From positions 186,001 to 250,000 of the forward strand of contig NZ_BMMP01000007.1 of assembly GCF_014645895.1 (NCBI RefSeq): 64,000 nt of DNA, read 5' to 3'. The notes below the pieces were generated by a model. That model was not told the DNA's origin. It saw nothing but the letters and a program-made list of their open reading frames with translations, and did no database searches. Shown here piece by piece: positions 59,921 through 64,000 of the stretch. The position numbers were made by a program, and so were the translations under genes. Position 1 is the first letter of the stretch; each line of letters starts with the position of its first letter. This DNA comes from Streptomyces daqingensis. GTDB lineage: Bacteria; Actinomycetota; Actinomycetes; Streptomycetales; Streptomycetaceae.

Positions 59921-60014
59921 AGCCTGTCCGACAGCCCCTGAAAATACAGCCGCCGGCGCTGCGCGCATGCGATTCGGAGCGCGGCCCTGATCCGCCCTGA
60001 CCGCCATGCCGTAA

Positions 60015-60052
60015 GACCGGCCGCCCCGCTCGTCGACACGGGGCGGCCGGTC
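60015..60052. terminator. Bidirectional terminator (thiC / secreted protein)
   Basis: Perfect 14-bp stem GACCGGCCGCCCCG / CGGGGCGGCCGGTC with a 10-nt loop, followed by TCTC, between convergent genes. Confidence 0.8.
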
Positions 60053-60068
60053 TCTCATCCGGCTTCCG

Positions 60069-62047
<1,979 letters not shown>

Positions 62048-62120
62048 CAAAGGCGTACTCACGCTAGTGCCACGGTGACAGAACTGACCAGAGCGCCTCC
62101 GGTATTGCGATGATCGGGGC

Positions 62121-63659
62121 GTGACACCGACACCTCCGTTCCGTCCCGGCAGCCCCGGCGGAAACACGCCTCACACCGGAGCACCCGGGCAGGTGCCGGG
62201 GCAGGCGCCCGGACAGAACAGCGGACACGACAGTGGACACGGCAGCGGGCACGCCCACGCTCACGCCCACGGTTCCCACGGCCATTCCCACGGGCACGGA
62301 CCCCCCGCGCCCGTCTCCCGCCATCTGCGGAAAGTCATCGCGGCGGTGCTCATCCCCTTCGCCGTCGCCGTCGCCGCCGGCCTCGTCGCGCTCTGGCCCG
62401 GCGGGGTCCCGGGCCACGACGAGGACACGGGCCTCGGCTTCGACCGGCCCACGCTCGCGGCACGCGTCACGGCGGTGAAGGTCGTCGACTGCGAGGACGT
62501 GAACGTACGCCCGCCGTCCGGCCAGCCGGGGCAGGCGCCCGGACAGTCCGCCGGTGCGCAGGGGCAGGGCGGCGGCGAGGCGTCCGGCGGCACCTGCCGC
62601 AAGGCGACCGTCGAAGTAGCCGAGGGCAAGGACAAGGGCGACACCTTCACCGAGGTCGTGCCGCCCGACGCCACCCGCACCTACTCGGCCGGGCAGGAGG
62701 TGGTCGTCGCGTACGCGGCGAACGCGCCCCGCGAGCTGCGCTACAGCGTCGTCGACGTCGACCGGGACGTCCCGGTCGTGCTGCTGGCGTGTGTGTTCGC
62801 GCTCTTCGTCGTGCTCGTCGGAAGGATGCGCGGCATGCTCGCCCTGGCCGGTCTGGCCGTGAGCTTCGCAGTGCTGTCGTTCTTCATCCTGCCCGCGATA
62901 CTGCAGGGTTCGAATCCGCTGGTGGTGGCTGTCGTCGGAGGCAGCGCGATCATGCTGGCGACGCTGTACCTCTGCCACGGCTTCTCCGCGCGCACCTCCG
63001 TGGCCGTGGTCGGGACGCTGATATCGCTGCTGCTCATCGGCGTGCTCGGCTCGCTCTTCATCGACTGGGCACGGCTCACGGGCAACACCGACGACCAGAC
63101 CGGCCTCGTGCACGGTCTCTTCCCCGGCATCGGCATCCAGGGCCTGCTGCTCGCGGGCGTACTGATCGGCTCGCTCGGTGTGCTCGACGACGTCACGGTC
63201 ACGCAGACGTCAGCCGTGTGGGAGCTGAAGCAGGCCGATCCCGGGGCGGGCTGGCGGAAGCTGTACGGCGCGGCCATGCGGATCGGCCGCGATCACATCG
63301 CCTCCGTCGTCAACACGCTGGTGCTGGCGTACGCGGGTGCCGCGCTGCCGCTGATGCTGCTGTTCTCCATCGCGCACAGCAGCGTCTCCACGGTGGCGAC
63401 GAGCGAGGTCGTGGCGGAGGAGATCGTCCGCACGCTCGTCGGCTCGATCGGCCTCGTCGCGTCCGTCCCGGTCACGACGCTTCTGGCGGCGCTCGTGGTG
63501 TCGGCGGACCGCCGGGGCGCCGTACCGGCAGCGGCCGGCCCGGCGGGCGGCGCCTCCCAGGCGTCCGCGACCACGTCGGCGGCCGCTCACGCGGGGCGCG
63601 AGGGTGCGCCCGCTCCCGTCACCAGTCGTCGCGGCGGGAGGAGGAGGAAGCCGAGGTGA
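62121..63659 (+). CDS. YibE/F family membrane protein
   Basis: 512 aa. A ~70-residue N terminus rich in His and Gly (HSHGHGPP) precedes the first helix; then a beta-rich domain and the YibE/F membrane core (VFALFVVLVGRMRGMLALAGL, FFILPAIL, GVLDDVTVTQTSAVWELKQA). Six to seven helices. Function unknown. GTG start. Its 3' end overlaps the end of the convergent DUF5326 gene by 41 bp. Confidence 0.85.
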   Translation: MTPTPPFRPGSPGGNTPHTGAPGQVPGQAPGQNSGHDSGHGSGHAHAHAHGSHGHSHGHGPPAPVSRHLRKVIAAVLIPFAVAVAAGLVALWPGGVPGHDEDTGLGFDRPTLAARVTAVKVVDCEDVNVRPPSGQPGQAPGQSAGAQGQGGGEASGGTCRKATVEVAEGKDKGDTFTEVVPPDATRTYSAGQEVVVAYAANAPRELRYSVVDVDRDVPVVLLACVFALFVVLVGRMRGMLALAGLAVSFAVLSFFILPAILQGSNPLVVAVVGGSAIMLATLYLCHGFSARTSVAVVGTLISLLLIGVLGSLFIDWARLTGNTDDQTGLVHGLFPGIGIQGLLLAGVLIGSLGVLDDVTVTQTSAVWELKQADPGAGWRKLYGAAMRIGRDHIASVVNTLVLAYAGAALPLMLLFSIAHSSVSTVATSEVVAEEIVRTLVGSIGLVASVPVTTLLAALVVSADRRGAVPAAAGPAGGASQASATTSAAAHAGREGAPAPVTSRRGGRRRKPR

Positions 63660-63843
63660 AGTGCCGCACCACGTAGATGAGGCCGCCGACCAGAGCGGCG
63701 AAGATCAGCAGCTTGAAGAGGAGCCCGACGAGGAAGCCGACGACGCTGAGGATCAGGCCGCCGAAGACGACGACTGCGATCAGCGGGATCGCGACCCACT
63801 TCACCCACCACGGCAGGCTTCTGATGATCCCCTTGGCGTCCAT
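63619..63843 (-). CDS. DUF5326 family small membrane protein
   Basis: 74 aa. Two helices (VAIPLIAVVVFGGLILSVVG and FKLLIFAALVGGLIYVV) between the motif IRSLPWWVKW and a Ser-rich tail. GGGAGCGG precedes the ATG. Function unknown. The gene overlaps yibE tail to tail. Confidence 0.85.
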   Translation of the reverse strand: MDAKGIIRSLPWWVKWVAIPLIAVVVFGGLILSVVGFLVGLLFKLLIFAALVGGLIYVVRHFTSASSSSRRDDW

Positions 63844-64000
63844 TGAACCGCTCCCGATGGCCGGCCGGCCCGTGTGCGGACCGGTGAGTGCGAACTCCGC
63901 GGCAGGTCCTGCCGCCTTCCGACTCCGATGCTAGGACTCGCCGGTCCGCGACGGGAGGGCCGGAGCCCCCGGTCCTCCCCTGAACCGCCCCCTACGCCGA

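Noticed and set aside
59925..59945. A second end of the palindromic element (CCTGTCCGACAGCCCC)
   Set aside because: Resembles one terminal repeat but alone, with no second end or target duplication. Probably chance, or part of a small hairpin.

Overview
The window is high-GC actinomycete DNA with the gene order of the conserved near-oriC region of Streptomyces: parA-parB, trxA-trxB, an ECF sigma factor of the SigM type with its anti-sigma factor, a pseudokinase, murJ, a DUF6049 protein, cca, a class A PBP, ino1, femX, rpsF-ssb-rpsR-rplI, dnaB and thiC. I infer Streptomyces or a very close relative. The species cannot be named from the sequence alone.

Layout. 1-5.7 kb: chromosome partitioning (parA end, parB), a GNAT, the thioredoxin system behind a SigR-type promoter, then sigM and its anti-sigma factor. 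5.7-13 kb: the cell-envelope block shared with mycobacteria (pseudokinase with a discoidin-like domain, lipid II flippase MurJ, DUF6049). 13-28 kb: cca, an MFS transporter, a GT87 glycosyltransferase, a bifunctional PBP, a PadR regulator with a clear operator, inositol-phosphate synthase, an alanine-racemase-like protein, FemX and a DHA2 exporter. 28-36 kb: small proteins and a short palindromic element, the rpsF operon with a probable S6:S18 leader, a MATE transporter, and dnaB interrupted by two inteins. 36-41 kb: a small accessory patch of unknown proteins plus an oxidoreductase/TetR pair. 41-46.7 kb: a PAS-LuxR regulator and, divergent from it, a translationally coupled operon of an ATP-grasp ligase, a PEP-synthase-like dikinase and an MFS exporter. 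46.8-59.5 kb: mixed accessory genes (secreted HAD protein, a frameshifted solute-binding-protein remnant, HxlR, a degenerate Mrr-like protein, MarR, SerB-like HAD, flavohemoglobin plus PNPOx-like protein, Nudix, WD40 remnant, membrane-anchored lytic protein). 59.6-64 kb: a small secreted protein, thiC under a TPP riboswitch, a YibE/F protein and a DUF5326 protein.

How it fits together. Seven perfect 14-bp parS sites (GTTTCACGTGAAAC) lie in the first 16.2 kb, several inside genes and one built into a terminator hairpin, so this block is a ParB loading zone. The envelope genes (murJ, PBP, femX, GT87) and the replication/translation genes (ssb, dnaB, rpsF operon) are the expected housekeeping core. 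The least understood parts are the ATP-grasp/dikinase/MFS operon, the dnaB gene with one class 3 intein and one mini-intein, and the small accessory proteins at 36.4-40 kb.

No tRNA, rRNA, CRISPR array or complete insertion sequence was recognised.
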